Notes: generated from the letters alone by a model not told the origin. Numbered from the stretch's first letter, positions 54,864-63,679 are shown. The stretch: DNA of 64,000 nucleotides from Lacinutrix venerupis (GCF_003663945.1 NZ_RCCH01000001.1:434001-498000), one strand, 5' to 3'. Numbers and translations: made by a program.

Positions 54864-55598
54864 ATGAACACACTAAAACAAACTTTACTATTAGCTATTA
54901 CTCTATCAAGTTTTACTTTTGCGCAAGCTCAACTTTGGGGAAACAAAAAAATTAAAGGTAATGGGAATGTTACAACCATAACACGTTCTACAAGCGATTA
55001 CGATGAAATAAAATGTGCTGGTTGGATGGATTTTATTTTAGTAAAAGGAAATGAAGGCGATATAACTTTAGAGGGCGAAAGCAATCTTTTAGAATATATT
55101 ATTACAGAAGTTGAAGGAAATACTCTTAAAATAAAAACTGAAAACAACATTAATTTAAAACCTAGTTTTAAAAAAACCATTACTATTACAATTCCTTTTC
55201 AAGATATTGATTATGTAAGTCTTTCTGGTTCTGGAGACGTTTCTTCTAAAAATATAATTGTAGCAAATAATTTTACAACACGTGTATCTGGTTCTGGAGA
55301 TATAATTTTAGATGTTGATGCTGATGAAATTGAAGGCAGTGTAACTGGTTCTGGAGACTTAACTTTAAATGGTAAAACCAATAAATTAAAAGCTAGTGTA
55401 ACTGGTTCTGGAGATTTTCATGGTTATAATTTAGATGCTAAAGATGTAGAGGCCAAAGTAACAGGATCTGGAGATGTAGAAATTGTATGTAACGGCCATT
55501 TAGATGCTAAAGTTACAGGCTCTGGAGATATTGAATATAAAGGCTCTCCTAAAAGTGAGGATACTAAAGTTACTGGCTCTGGTAGTATTGGGAATTAA
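54864..55598 (+). CDS. Head GIN-domain DUF2807 protein with TGSGD repeats
   Basis: This 244-residue exported protein (signal peptide ending TFAQAQ) has a DUF2807 start (ITRSTSDYDEIKCAGWMDFI) and seven rungs with [TS]GSG[DS]: LSGSGDVSS, VSGSGDIIL, VTGSGDLTL, VTGSGDFHG, VTGSGDVEI, VTGSGDIEY and VTGSGSIGN. The DNA repeats too, with GGTTCTGGAGA or a close variant about every 60 bases. The protein is probably a surface or periplasmic solenoid, last gene of the sigma-factor operon, with a terminator after it. Confidence 0.82.
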   Translation: MNTLKQTLLLAITLSSFTFAQAQLWGNKKIKGNGNVTTITRSTSDYDEIKCAGWMDFILVKGNEGDITLEGESNLLEYIITEVEGNTLKIKTENNINLKPSFKKTITITIPFQDIDYVSLSGSGDVSSKNIIVANNFTTRVSGSGDIILDVDADEIEGSVTGSGDLTLNGKTNKLKASVTGSGDFHGYNLDAKDVEAKVTGSGDVEIVCNGHLDAKVTGSGDIEYKGSPKSEDTKVTGSGSIGN

Positions 55599-55616
55599 AA
55601 AGTGTAACTTTTAATA

Positions 55617-55655
55617 TAAAAGCCTTAATTCTATTTTTAGGATTAAGGCTTTTAT
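55617..55655. terminator. Terminator between the DUF2807 gene and the lipoprotein gene
   Basis: AAAGCCTTAAT (55619-55629) pairs with ATTAAGGCTTT (55642-55652), flanked by A and T runs. It can serve both converging genes. Confidence 0.75.
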
Positions 55656-55689
55656 ATTTATTAGTAATATTTATATTTATTAGTAATAA
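55652..55689. repeat. 19-bp tandem duplication at a lipoprotein stop codon
   Basis: TTATATTTATTAGTAATAT (55652-55670) is followed at once by TTATATTTATTAGTAATAA (55671-55689), identical in 18 of 19 positions. The second copy contains the stop codon and last codons of the lipoprotein gene, so the duplication may have added or preserved its tail. Confidence 0.6.
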
Positions 55690-56879
55690 GTATAAACAGA
55701 TGTAAAGTCTTCAACACCATCTACCGATGTTGTAGAACTTTCTGGATAATTATCAGAATTGTAAGTATAAGAAGTTGTCTCTGTTTCAGAGTTTCCTGCT
55801 CCATCTGTATAATTTGCCGATGTTGGGTTATTTAAATCAACTCCACCTGCAAAATGGATATTTAACATATCGCGCTGGTGAATGTTTTTAAAATAACCAT
55901 TCATATTATCATAAGAATGAGTATAAGAGCTGTTTACAAAGTTTTCTGAAATTAAGTTACCATTTTCAAAAGTTAACGTATACTCTTCTAACAAATCTGT
56001 TTGAGACGTTAAATCTCCCGTATAGCTTTTTACAAGAATAGTACCATCTGTATTATATGTATACTCCCATTTTTGTGCTTCATTTAAAGATGGATTATAT
56101 AAAATAGTATTTATTAACTGGTTGGACGAGTTATACTCAAATTCTTCATAATTATCTGAAGAACCAGAGTACTCATAATCTACTCGTTTAAGTATTTCAT
56201 TTTCGTAAATGTATGTTTCTGTTTCTGTTTGAGTATTACCACCATCAACATCTGTAAAAACTACTGTTTTTATCTTATTTCCTTCGTATGTAAACTCCGA
56301 GGTAAAAGTCTCTGTTGCAGAATAAGTATGGACTACTTTTTTTAATAGAACTAAATTGGATCCTGTTGTAGAAGAACAATCTCCTAATGCATCAATAGTA
56401 GCTTGAATTGAACCATCTGCATCTCCACAAACATCTATTTGATCTTGTAGTGCTAAAATATAGACATTACATGCTTGTGATAAAAACTCTTCTGTTGCAT
56501 TATTATAATTATTTGCAGCAACCGAAACCGCTATGGTAACTCCTTCACAAGAGTCTGGATCTATAGGCTCGCTACAATCTCCATAAGTTCCTAATAAGGT
56601 TTGTAAATTATTATCTGGATCTCCACAAGTATCTATTACACCTTGTATAGCATTAGTTAGTGCTGTACATAATGTAGTATATTGGCTTTCAGAAACACCA
56701 TCCCATGTACTAAAATTTAAAGTTGCTACAGCATAAGCCTGTGATGCGGTTAAACATTCAAAACTAGCTCCTGTTGATGGAACTTCGGTTTCAAAAGCTG
56801 GATCTAATGGCTCATTTTCACATGTAAATAAAAACACAGTTAAAAATAATGTAAAAAAAGGTAATACTATTTTTTTCAT
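55680..56879 (-). CDS. Cysteine-rich surface lipoprotein
   Basis: This 399-residue lipoprotein has its lipobox cysteine in LFTCENEPLDPAF. Two imperfect repeats of about 65 residues follow, each with three to four cysteines (CGDPDNNLQTLLGTYGDC, CGDADGSIQATIDALGDC). The C-terminal half is tyrosine- and threonine-rich (YEYSGSSDNYEEFEYNSSNQ, YTYNTDG), like a beta-sheet chain of RHS-type spacing. No family was recognised. It shares CENEPL after the cysteine with the lipoprotein at 57014 and probably belongs with it. Confidence 0.7.
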   Translation of the reverse strand: MKKIVLPFFTLFLTVFLFTCENEPLDPAFETEVPSTGASFECLTASQAYAVATLNFSTWDGVSESQYTTLCTALTNAIQGVIDTCGDPDNNLQTLLGTYGDCSEPIDPDSCEGVTIAVSVAANNYNNATEEFLSQACNVYILALQDQIDVCGDADGSIQATIDALGDCSSTTGSNLVLLKKVVHTYSATETFTSEFTYEGNKIKTVVFTDVDGGNTQTETETYIYENEILKRVDYEYSGSSDNYEEFEYNSSNQLINTILYNPSLNEAQKWEYTYNTDGTILVKSYTGDLTSQTDLLEEYTLTFENGNLISENFVNSSYTHSYDNMNGYFKNIHQRDMLNIHFAGGVDLNNPTSANYTDGAGNSETETTSYTYNSDNYPESSTTSVDGVEDFTSVYTYY

Positions 56880-56956
56880 AATTTAAAATTTATTTAACAA
56901 ACATAAGAAATATTATCTTAATTCAATATTTGAACAATTTACATGAATATACAGAA

Positions 56957-56996
56957 TAAAAAAGCCACTATTTTTAATAAAACAGTGGCTTCTCTT
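56957..56996 (-). terminator. Terminator of the 57014 lipoprotein gene
   Basis: AAGCCACT at the left and AGTGGCTT at the right form the closing stem around an AT-rich loop. On the minus strand it is followed by a T run. Confidence 0.7.
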
Positions 56997-57013
56997 ACTA
57001 TATTTTGCTTTTA

Positions 57014-57763
57014 TTAAAATTCGTAAGATGTTAAGAAAGCATCATTACCTGTTGTTTGTGTAAAATTTATTGGTCCAATATCTTTTGAAAAATAATAATT
57101 TGATGTTGCAACAACACTACCAGAAGATATTGTTTCTAATTCAATATGTATTACGTTTTGGTATTCTACTCCGCCAACCTCATAAGTAATATCTCGTTCT
57201 ATCATTTCGGTAACATACGTGGTTGTTACATTTTGATCTGGAAAATCAGGATATCCTGGATCTGGTGTATAAGAAACTGTATAATTAATATTTTGTGTAA
57301 ACGTCTCTCCTACTTCTAAATTATCTTTTAAAAGTAAAACTTTAATTACTGGAGCTGCTACAGTATAACCATTTACGTTTGATCCTGAAATATCTTGAGC
57401 TACATAATAGTTACTACCATCTTTTCTTATATAAAAACTAGCCTGTCCCATAAAATTATCGTACTCGAAATAGGTTTCATCTCCAAATACTGTAGTTCCA
57501 GATATTTCGCTAATAGTATTACCATAAGTGGTTGTATTAAAATTCCACACATAGCCAACTTGTGTAGGCCAATAATCTCCTGTAGAGGCTTCAACTTCTA
57601 CATTTTCACCTTCAACAGGTGTAACACTGTCGTTATTAGAAATAGGATCTACAATAATATTATTTTCAAAATCAAAACCTTCTAAAGGCTCATTTTCACA
57701 AGACACGAAAAATATTGCAAATAAAGCAATTGAAAATATTGATGTAAGTGTATTTAATTTCAT
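57014..57763 (-). CDS. Lipoprotein of unknown function
   Basis: This 249-residue lipoprotein has its lipobox cysteine in FFVSCENEPLEGFDFEN. The mature part is beta-rich (YWPTQVGYVWNFNTTTYG, then strands), with few charged residues in the core. No family was recognised. The CENEPL start is shared with the 55680 gene, which lies downstream on the same strand after a terminator. The upstream neighbour is an MFS transporter, 35 bases away. Confidence 0.65.
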   Translation of the reverse strand: MKLNTLTSIFSIALFAIFFVSCENEPLEGFDFENNIIVDPISNNDSVTPVEGENVEVEASTGDYWPTQVGYVWNFNTTTYGNTISEISGTTVFGDETYFEYDNFMGQASFYIRKDGSNYYVAQDISGSNVNGYTVAAPVIKVLLLKDNLEVGETFTQNINYTVSYTPDPGYPDFPDQNVTTTYVTEMIERDITYEVGGVEYQNVIHIELETISSGSVVATSNYYFSKDIGPINFTQTTGNDAFLTSYEF

Positions 57764-57798
57764 AAATTTTAATTTATTTTTTTACAAACATAAGTAAA

Positions 57799-59082
57799 TT
57801 AAACGTTTTCTTTAGGAACTCTAAATAATAATATAATACCTACTAAAAAGAATATAAATAAAAACAAAATAGCGTTTCGCATAGTACTAATTTGGTCTAC
57901 AATAGCGAAAATGGTCATCCCTATTACAATACCAATTTTTTCGGCAACATCGTAGAAACTAAAGTAGGATGTAGTATCATCTGTCTCTGGTAAAAATTTA
58001 GAGTATGTAGACCTTGCCAACGCTTGCACTCCTCCCATTACAAAACCTACTAAACCTGCTGCAATATAAAATTGAGTTGGTGTCACCATAAAATATGCAT
58101 AAAAACACAAAAACATCCAAAACGCATTAATTACAATTAATGTTTTTATGTTACCAAATTTTGCAGAAGCTTTAGACGTTAAAACAGCACCTAAAATAGC
58201 AACTACTTGTATTACTAATATACTTGCTATTAAACCCATTGTTTTTTGGTCGCTATCTATCCATTCAATTTCTTTTTCGCCAAAATAAACAGCCATCAAC
58301 ATAATGGTTTGTACTGCCATGCTAAACACAAAAAAAGCATTTAAATAACGTTTTAAACGTTTATTTTGGTTTAATGCTTTCCAAACCTGCTTTAACTCTT
58401 TAAAACCATTAAAAACAACTGCTTTAGTAACCTTATGTCCTGTAGATACTCCTTTAGGTAACATATAGAATGTATATTGACTAAAAAGCATCCACCATAA
58501 TCCAACGGTTATAAAAGAGTAACGCATCATTTGTAAAGCAGCTTCACCTTCAACACTCATAACCATTGCCAGATTAATTATTAAAAGTATTACACTACCT
58601 ATATAGCCTAAACTAAAACCTTTAGCACTTATTTTATCTTGTTGTTCTGGAAATGCAATATCCGGAAGATAAGAGTTGTAAAAAACTAAACTTCCCCAAT
58701 AACCTATTAAGCCCATAAAATAAAATAACATGCTTAAATGTATAGCATCTGCACTAAACCAAAATAAACCTATACAACCTAGACCACCTATGTAACAAAA
58801 GAGTTTCATAAATACTTTTTTGTTTCCTACATAATCTGCAATACCAGATAATAAAGGTGATAAAAAAGCTACCACCAAAAATGTAAAGGCAGTTACCGCA
58901 GATACCAAAACTGTAGGTTTTAATTGAAAAACACTAATAAGCTCATCTTTATTTGGGTATATATAACCGTAAAATAATGGAAATATTGACGATGCAATTG
59001 TTAATGTGTAGACAGAGTTTGCCCAATCATAAAACGCCCAAGCGTTAAGAAGTTTTTTACTTCCTTTTTGTAAATTTTTCAT
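57799..59082 (-). CDS. MFS transporter, UMF1 type
   Basis: This 427-residue inner-membrane transporter has twelve hydrophobic segments. It opens with AWAFYDWANSVYTLTIASSI, which is the UMF1/Atg22-like start, and contains GGVQALARSTYSKFLPETDD. The substrate is unknown. A terminator hairpin lies between it and the M48 peptidase gene upstream. Confidence 0.85.
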   Translation of the reverse strand: MKNLQKGSKKLLNAWAFYDWANSVYTLTIASSIFPLFYGYIYPNKDELISVFQLKPTVLVSAVTAFTFLVVAFLSPLLSGIADYVGNKKVFMKLFCYIGGLGCIGLFWFSADAIHLSMLFYFMGLIGYWGSLVFYNSYLPDIAFPEQQDKISAKGFSLGYIGSVILLIINLAMVMSVEGEAALQMMRYSFITVGLWWMLFSQYTFYMLPKGVSTGHKVTKAVVFNGFKELKQVWKALNQNKRLKRYLNAFFVFSMAVQTIMLMAVYFGEKEIEWIDSDQKTMGLIASILVIQVVAILGAVLTSKASAKFGNIKTLIVINAFWMFLCFYAYFMVTPTQFYIAAGLVGFVMGGVQALARSTYSKFLPETDDTTSYFSFYDVAEKIGIVIGMTIFAIVDQISTMRNAILFLFIFFLVGIILLFRVPKENV

Positions 59083-59116
59083 AAAAAAACCACTCGTTTA
59101 ATAGAGTGGCTTCGAA
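59083..59116 (-). terminator. Terminator of the M48 peptidase gene
   Basis: CCACTC and GAGTGG pair around TTTAATA (59090-59109), with A- and T-rich flanks. It lies between the M48 stop and the start of the MFS gene. Confidence 0.65.
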
Positions 59117-59135
59117 AATAAGAATTTATATTTAT

Positions 59136-59972
59136 TTAGTAAGGTGTAACAGGCCTAAAAGATTGCACACCGAATTTTTTTGCCTCTGCTTTAGCTGTTG
59201 GAGCCAGTGCTTCTAAATTTGCAATTCGCGTTGCTGTAGCTGGATGCGTACTTAAAAACTCTGGTGGTGCTTGTCCTCCACTTGCTTCTCCCATTCTTCT
59301 CCATAAGTTTGCTGCTTCATCTGGATTATAACCTGCAATTCCTGTAAGTATTAATCCTATTCTATCTGCCTCTGTTTCATGACTTCGACTAAATGGTAAC
59401 ATAACACCAACTTGAGAGCCTACACCATAAGCTTGATTAAATAATGCTCTATCATTATCATCCTTTAACACAATATTTCCTGCAACGGCACCAATTTGCT
59501 GTAACATTCCTGCACTCATACGCTGTTGTCCATGGTTAGCCAAAGCGTGTGCAACTTCATGACCCATAATAGCTGCTATCGCAGCTTCATTTTCTGCAAC
59601 TGGTAAAATTCCTGTATAAAAAACAATTTTTCCTCCTGGCATACACCAAGCATTTATAACATCATCTTTAACCAAATTATAATCCCATTGGTAATCATTT
59701 AAATATCCTTGATTTCCGTTTGCATTTAACCAGCGTTCTGCAGCAACCGCAATACGTTGTCCTACACGAGTAATCATTTGTGCTTCGGTTGTACCAGTAA
59801 TAACATTATTCTCATTTAAAAACTGATTGTACTGTGCAAATGAAGTTGGAAATAACGAACTATTTTCAGTCCCAGGCAGTGCTAAAGTGCTTTTTCCTGT
59901 AAAAGGATTTGTTGCACATGAGAAAAATATAAGTAGTGTTAAAACTAAGGTTATACTTGATTTAAATTTCAT
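59136..59972 (-). CDS. M48 family metallopeptidase lipoprotein (LoiP-like)
   Basis: This 278-residue lipoprotein has its lipobox cysteine in IFFSCATNPFTG. It has the zinc motif HEVAHALANHGQQRM (HExxH) and a downstream glutamate in SRSHETEADRIGL. The layout fits periplasmic quality-control M48 peptidases such as LoiP or BepA. The catalytic domain spans about residues 60-250. Confidence 0.9.
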   Translation of the reverse strand: MKFKSSITLVLTLLIFFSCATNPFTGKSTLALPGTENSSLFPTSFAQYNQFLNENNVITGTTEAQMITRVGQRIAVAAERWLNANGNQGYLNDYQWDYNLVKDDVINAWCMPGGKIVFYTGILPVAENEAAIAAIMGHEVAHALANHGQQRMSAGMLQQIGAVAGNIVLKDDNDRALFNQAYGVGSQVGVMLPFSRSHETEADRIGLILTGIAGYNPDEAANLWRRMGEASGGQAPPEFLSTHPATATRIANLEALAPTAKAEAKKFGVQSFRPVTPY

Positions 59973-60195
59973 TTATTTATTATTTTTATAATTATTGAAA
60001 CCAATTTACAAAAAGTTGCGTTAATTAATAGTAAAGGCAATAGTAAATATTAAGTAATTATTCGACAAAGAACCTAAAAAAACGTTTAAAGCTAGTTTTA
60101 AAATGTTTTTAAGATTTATAATAATAATGTTAGGTTCTACTTAATTTTACGACTATAAAAACACTAAGTTTACCTTAATTATTAAAAAAAATTAT

Positions 60196-60675
60196 ATGAA
60201 AAAAATAGCATTATTAGTATTAACCATTTTCTTATTTAATTGTAATGGTAATGCTCAAGATTCTAAAAAAGAAAAAAAAGATTACGAGATTACTAAAACT
60301 GAAGCTGAATGGAAACAAATATTATCTAACGAAGCATATCAAGTTTTAAGAAAAGCTGGTACAGAGAGACCATTTTCTAGTGCACTAAACAAAGAATATG
60401 GCGCTGGTGTATACGTTTGTGCAGCATGCGAAACGCCACTATTTAATAGTGAAGATAAATTCGATTCTGGTACAGGATGGCCAAGTTTTGATAGAGAAAT
60501 TAAAGGAAATGTAGAATATTCTGTAGATTATAATTTAGGTCATGCAAGAACCGAAGAACATTGTGCTACTTGCGGTGGCCATTTAGGTCACGTTTTTAAC
60601 GATGGCCCAAGTAAAACTACAGGAAAAAGACACTGCATAAACGGTGTAGCATTAAAATTTATTCCTAAGAAATAA
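60196..60675 (+). CDS. msrB: Methionine-R-sulfoxide reductase B, exported lipoprotein form
   Basis: This 159-residue MsrB has a lipobox-like start (IFLFNCNGNAQ), so it works outside the cytoplasm. The zinc cysteines are in CAACETPLF and CATCGGHLGH, and the catalytic cysteine is in RHCINGVAL. The resolving cysteine normally in the CGWPSF motif is absent: this protein has SGTGWPSF, so another thiol must resolve or reduce it. The second msrB starts in the stop codon of this gene (TAATG). Confidence 0.93.
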   Translation: MKKIALLVLTIFLFNCNGNAQDSKKEKKDYEITKTEAEWKQILSNEAYQVLRKAGTERPFSSALNKEYGAGVYVCAACETPLFNSEDKFDSGTGWPSFDREIKGNVEYSVDYNLGHARTEEHCATCGGHLGHVFNDGPSKTTGKRHCINGVALKFIPKK

Positions 60676-61076
60676 TGAGTGATTATAACATTGAAAAATC
60701 TGACAAAGAATGGAAAGACCAACTTACAGATGAAGAATATCGTATTTTAAGAGAAAAAGGGACTGAAAGACCTCATACAGGAAAATACAATCTTCATTTT
60801 GAAGAAGGTACATACAAATGTGCAGGCTGTAATCAACAATTATTTGAAAGTTCTAGTAAATTTGATGCACACTGTGGCTGGCCAAGTTTTGACGAATCTA
60901 TAAAAGGTACAGTTAAGTATGTTTTAGACAAATCGCACGGTATGATAAGAACCGAAATTGTTTGTAGTAATTGCGGTGGTCATTTAGGTCATGTTTTTAA
61001 TGATGGCCCAACAGAAACAGGCACTCGTTACTGTGTAAATTCTATTAGTGTTAAGTTTGATAGTGAATCTAAATAG
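60675..61076 (+). CDS. msrB: Methionine-R-sulfoxide reductase B, cytoplasmic form
   Basis: This 133-residue MsrB has no signal peptide. Zinc cysteines are in CAGCNQQLF and CSNCGGHLGH, the catalytic cysteine is in RYCVNSISV, and the resolving cysteine is kept in HCGWPSF. It overlaps the exported copy by one base and was clearly made by tandem duplication. Together they repair oxidised methionine in envelope and cytoplasm. Confidence 0.94.
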   Translation: MSDYNIEKSDKEWKDQLTDEEYRILREKGTERPHTGKYNLHFEEGTYKCAGCNQQLFESSSKFDAHCGWPSFDESIKGTVKYVLDKSHGMIRTEIVCSNCGGHLGHVFNDGPTETGTRYCVNSISVKFDSESK

Positions 61077-61177
61077 CTCTAATTAATATTTTAACTAAAT
61101 AAAATTATTAATCCTTAGCAATTTTAATAATCACCTTTCCATTTCAAGACTATTCACAAAAAACAGAATAAATAAGG

Positions 61178-61207
61178 TTTTAGCATAAAATTAATTTTAT
61201 GCTAAAA
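61178..61207. other. 30-bp perfect palindrome between msrB and lpd
   Basis: TTTTAGCATAAAATT and its exact complement abut, centred between 61192 and 61193. It lies 102 bases after the second msrB stop and can form a long hairpin. The downstream flank is A/C-rich rather than T-rich, so a classical terminator on the plus strand is doubtful. A protein site or a hairpin stabilising the msrB mRNA is possible. Confidence 0.5.
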
Positions 61208-61304
61208 ACCCAAAACCCCAACTCCAATCTCTAGTAAACGAATGTTTTTTAGAATTTATTTGTTTTTGGTTTTTGGAATTTAGGATATTCCAATTGAAAA
61301 TCCT

Positions 61305-61312
61305 TAAATTTG
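61305..61312 (+). promoter_or_regulatory. Candidate -7 element of lpd
   Basis: TAAATTTG matches TAnnTTTG, 29 bases before the ATG at 61342. It sits inside the longer open frame that starts at 61273, which supports the shorter start. Confidence 0.5.
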
Positions 61313-61341
61313 TGTTTCTTAAAACGACTAAAAATTATACG

Positions 61342-62718
61342 ATGAGTAAATACGATATTATTGTTCTTGGAAGTGGTCCTGGAGGCTATGTAGCTGCTAT
61401 TAGAGCATCTCAATTAGGTTTTAAAACTGCTATTGTAGAAAAGGAAAATCTTGGTGGAATATGCTTAAATTGGGGATGTATACCTACAAAAGCATTGTTA
61501 AAATCTGCTCAAGTTTTCGAATATTTAAAACATGCAGAAGATTATGGTCTATCTGTAAAAGAATACGATAAAGATTTTAATGCTGTTGTTAAGCGTAGTC
61601 GTGGTGTTGCTGAAGGAATGAGTAATGGCGTTAAATTTTTAATGAAAAAAAATAAAATTGACGTTATTGACGGCTTTGGAAAATTAAAAGCTGGAAAGAA
61701 AATTGATGTTGATGGTAAAGAGTATAGCGCAGACCACATTATTATTGCAACTGGTGCACGCTCTAGAGAATTACCAAGTTTACCACAAGATGGTAAAAAA
61801 GTAATAGGCTATAGACAAGCTATGTCATTACCAAAACAACCTAAAAAGATTATAGTTGTTGGTTCTGGAGCTATAGGTGTTGAGTTTGCTTACTTTTATA
61901 ATTCTATGGGTACAGAAGTAACCATAGTAGAATATCTAGACCGAATTGTACCAGTTGAAGACGAAGAAGTTTCTAAGCAGTTAGAACGTTCTTTTAAGAA
62001 AAATGGTATAAAAGTTATGACTTCTGCAGAGGTAACAAGTGTGGATACATCTGGAGAAGGTGTTAAAGCTACAGTTAAAACTAAAAAAGGTGAAGAAATA
62101 CTAGAAGCTGATATTGTATTATCTGCAGTTGGTATTAAATCTAACATTGAAAACATTGGATTAGAAGATGTTGGTATTGCTGTAGATAGAGATAAAGTTT
62201 TAGTAAACGATTATTACCAAACAAATATTCCTGGCTACTATGCAATTGGAGATATAACTCCTGGTCAAGCCTTAGCCCACGTAGCATCGGCTGAAGCTAT
62301 TTTATGTGTTGAAAAAATTGCAGGAATGCACGTTGAAGCTATAGATTACGGTAATGTACCTGGTTGTACTTATTGTACTCCAGAAATTGCTAGTGTTGGT
62401 TTAACAGAAAAACAAGCCAAAGAAAAAGGTTTCGATATTAAAGTTGGTAAATTTCCATTCTCTGCCTCTGGTAAAGCAAGTGCCGGTGGAAATAAAGAAG
62501 GTTTTGTAAAAGTAATTTTCGATGCCAAATATGGCGAATGGTTAGGATGCCACATGATTGGTGCTGGTGTTACAGATATGATTGCAGAAGCTGTTTTAGG
62601 TAGAAAATTAGAAACTACTGGACACGAAGTTTTAAAAGCAATACATCCACATCCTACTATGAGTGAAGCTGTTATGGAAGCTGTAGCAGATGCTTATGAT
62701 GAGGTTATACATTTATAA
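61342..62718 (+). CDS. lpdA: Dihydrolipoyl dehydrogenase (E3)
   Basis: This 458-residue flavoprotein reoxidises dihydrolipoamide in 2-oxo acid dehydrogenase complexes and the glycine cleavage system, reducing NAD. The FAD motif is VLGSGPGGYVAAIRA, the redox disulfide is in GGICLNWGCIPTK, the NAD motif is VVGSGAIGVEFAYFY, and the C-terminal catalytic base is in HPHPTMSE. The upstream extension from 61273 is rejected because the promoter element lies within it. A palindromic terminator follows. Confidence 0.96.
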   Translation: MSKYDIIVLGSGPGGYVAAIRASQLGFKTAIVEKENLGGICLNWGCIPTKALLKSAQVFEYLKHAEDYGLSVKEYDKDFNAVVKRSRGVAEGMSNGVKFLMKKNKIDVIDGFGKLKAGKKIDVDGKEYSADHIIIATGARSRELPSLPQDGKKVIGYRQAMSLPKQPKKIIVVGSGAIGVEFAYFYNSMGTEVTIVEYLDRIVPVEDEEVSKQLERSFKKNGIKVMTSAEVTSVDTSGEGVKATVKTKKGEEILEADIVLSAVGIKSNIENIGLEDVGIAVDRDKVLVNDYYQTNIPGYYAIGDITPGQALAHVASAEAILCVEKIAGMHVEAIDYGNVPGCTYCTPEIASVGLTEKQAKEKGFDIKVGKFPFSASGKASAGGNKEGFVKVIFDAKYGEWLGCHMIGAGVTDMIAEAVLGRKLETTGHEVLKAIHPHPTMSEAVMEAVADAYDEVIHL

Positions 62719-62739
62719 TAGATAAATATTATTTACATA

Positions 62740-62773
62740 AAAAAAAGTTCCAGAATATTCTGGAACTTTTTTT
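62740..62773. terminator. Perfect 34-bp palindromic bidirectional terminator
   Basis: GTTCCAGAATATTCTGGAAC is the core of a perfect 34-bp palindrome with A7 and T7 flanks, centred between 62756 and 62757. It serves lpd on the plus strand and the porin-like gene on the minus strand. Confidence 0.88.
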
Positions 62774-62791
62774 ATTATATCTATTTATGTT

Positions 62792-63430
62792 TTAAAACAT
62801 AAAACCTAATCCTACTTGTAAAACATTATTTTTAGCATCTATTCCTTGAAATGGTGTATTGTCATCAAATATATCTGTAACTCCAAAATTGTAACGTCCA
62901 TTTACAAACAAGCCACTATCAAATTTATATGATGCACCTAATGCTACACTTGTACTAAAATCTTTAACGTATGAGTCTTCAGAATTTATTTCAATATCTC
63001 CTCCATCGTTAGTAGGTTGAAAATCTAATTCTTCGTGAATTTTAAAGCCAAATTGAGGTCCAACCTCTACACTTAATCCTTTAACTAAATATGCTTTTAA
63101 TAATAAAGGAACTTGTATGTAGTCTAATTGATATTCTATATTATCATTAGTATCAAAAATATTATCTTGATCGTTTTCGGCAACATCAAATCCTTGTCCA
63201 GAATAAAAAACCTCTGGCTGAAATGATAGACGTTCAGAAATTGGAACTTCTGCAAGAACACCTACATTAAAACTAGTTCTCGATTCTAAATCTCCAAAAT
63301 CGTCACCACTAATTGTAGAAGAGTTTAAACCTCCTTTTACTCCAAATTGAACTTCTTTTGAATCTGATTGTGCATTTAAAAATACTAAACCAGAAATAAA
63401 AACTGCTGTACTTAAAATTATTTTTTTCAT
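62792..63430 (-). CDS. Porin-like outer-membrane beta-barrel protein
   Basis: This 212-residue protein has a signal peptide (ending VFLNAQ) and the small outer-membrane barrel pattern: EVQFGVKGGLNSSTISGDDF at the start, RLSFQPEVFYSGQGFDV in the middle, and LQVGLGFMF at the end. It belongs with the OMP beta-barrel (PorT-like) group and probably has eight strands. The function is unknown. Confidence 0.82.
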   Translation of the reverse strand: MKKIILSTAVFISGLVFLNAQSDSKEVQFGVKGGLNSSTISGDDFGDLESRTSFNVGVLAEVPISERLSFQPEVFYSGQGFDVAENDQDNIFDTNDNIEYQLDYIQVPLLLKAYLVKGLSVEVGPQFGFKIHEELDFQPTNDGGDIEINSEDSYVKDFSTSVALGASYKFDSGLFVNGRYNFGVTDIFDDNTPFQGIDAKNNVLQVGLGFMF

Positions 63431-63679
63431 GTTATATATTTTTTGGTTATTACATCGAAATTACGAACTGTAATCCAAAAAAGATGTCCAATTAACATGG
63501 TTTAACAGCGATATTAAATTATTTAACTTTTATTAATAATTATGCTAAATATCATCCTTAAAATTTATATTTTTTTTAATATTTTATTTATGGTTATTAA
63601 TAATAAAAACATGATTTTATATTACCAATAAAATCGACTACCTTATTTAGAAAAAATTATTTTCTTAAATTTTAGAATA

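Noticed and set aside
61273-61341. N-terminal extension of lpd
   Set aside because: The upstream frame contains the TAAATTTG promoter element, and the added residues do not resemble the family; the ATG at 61342 opens with the FAD-binding fold.
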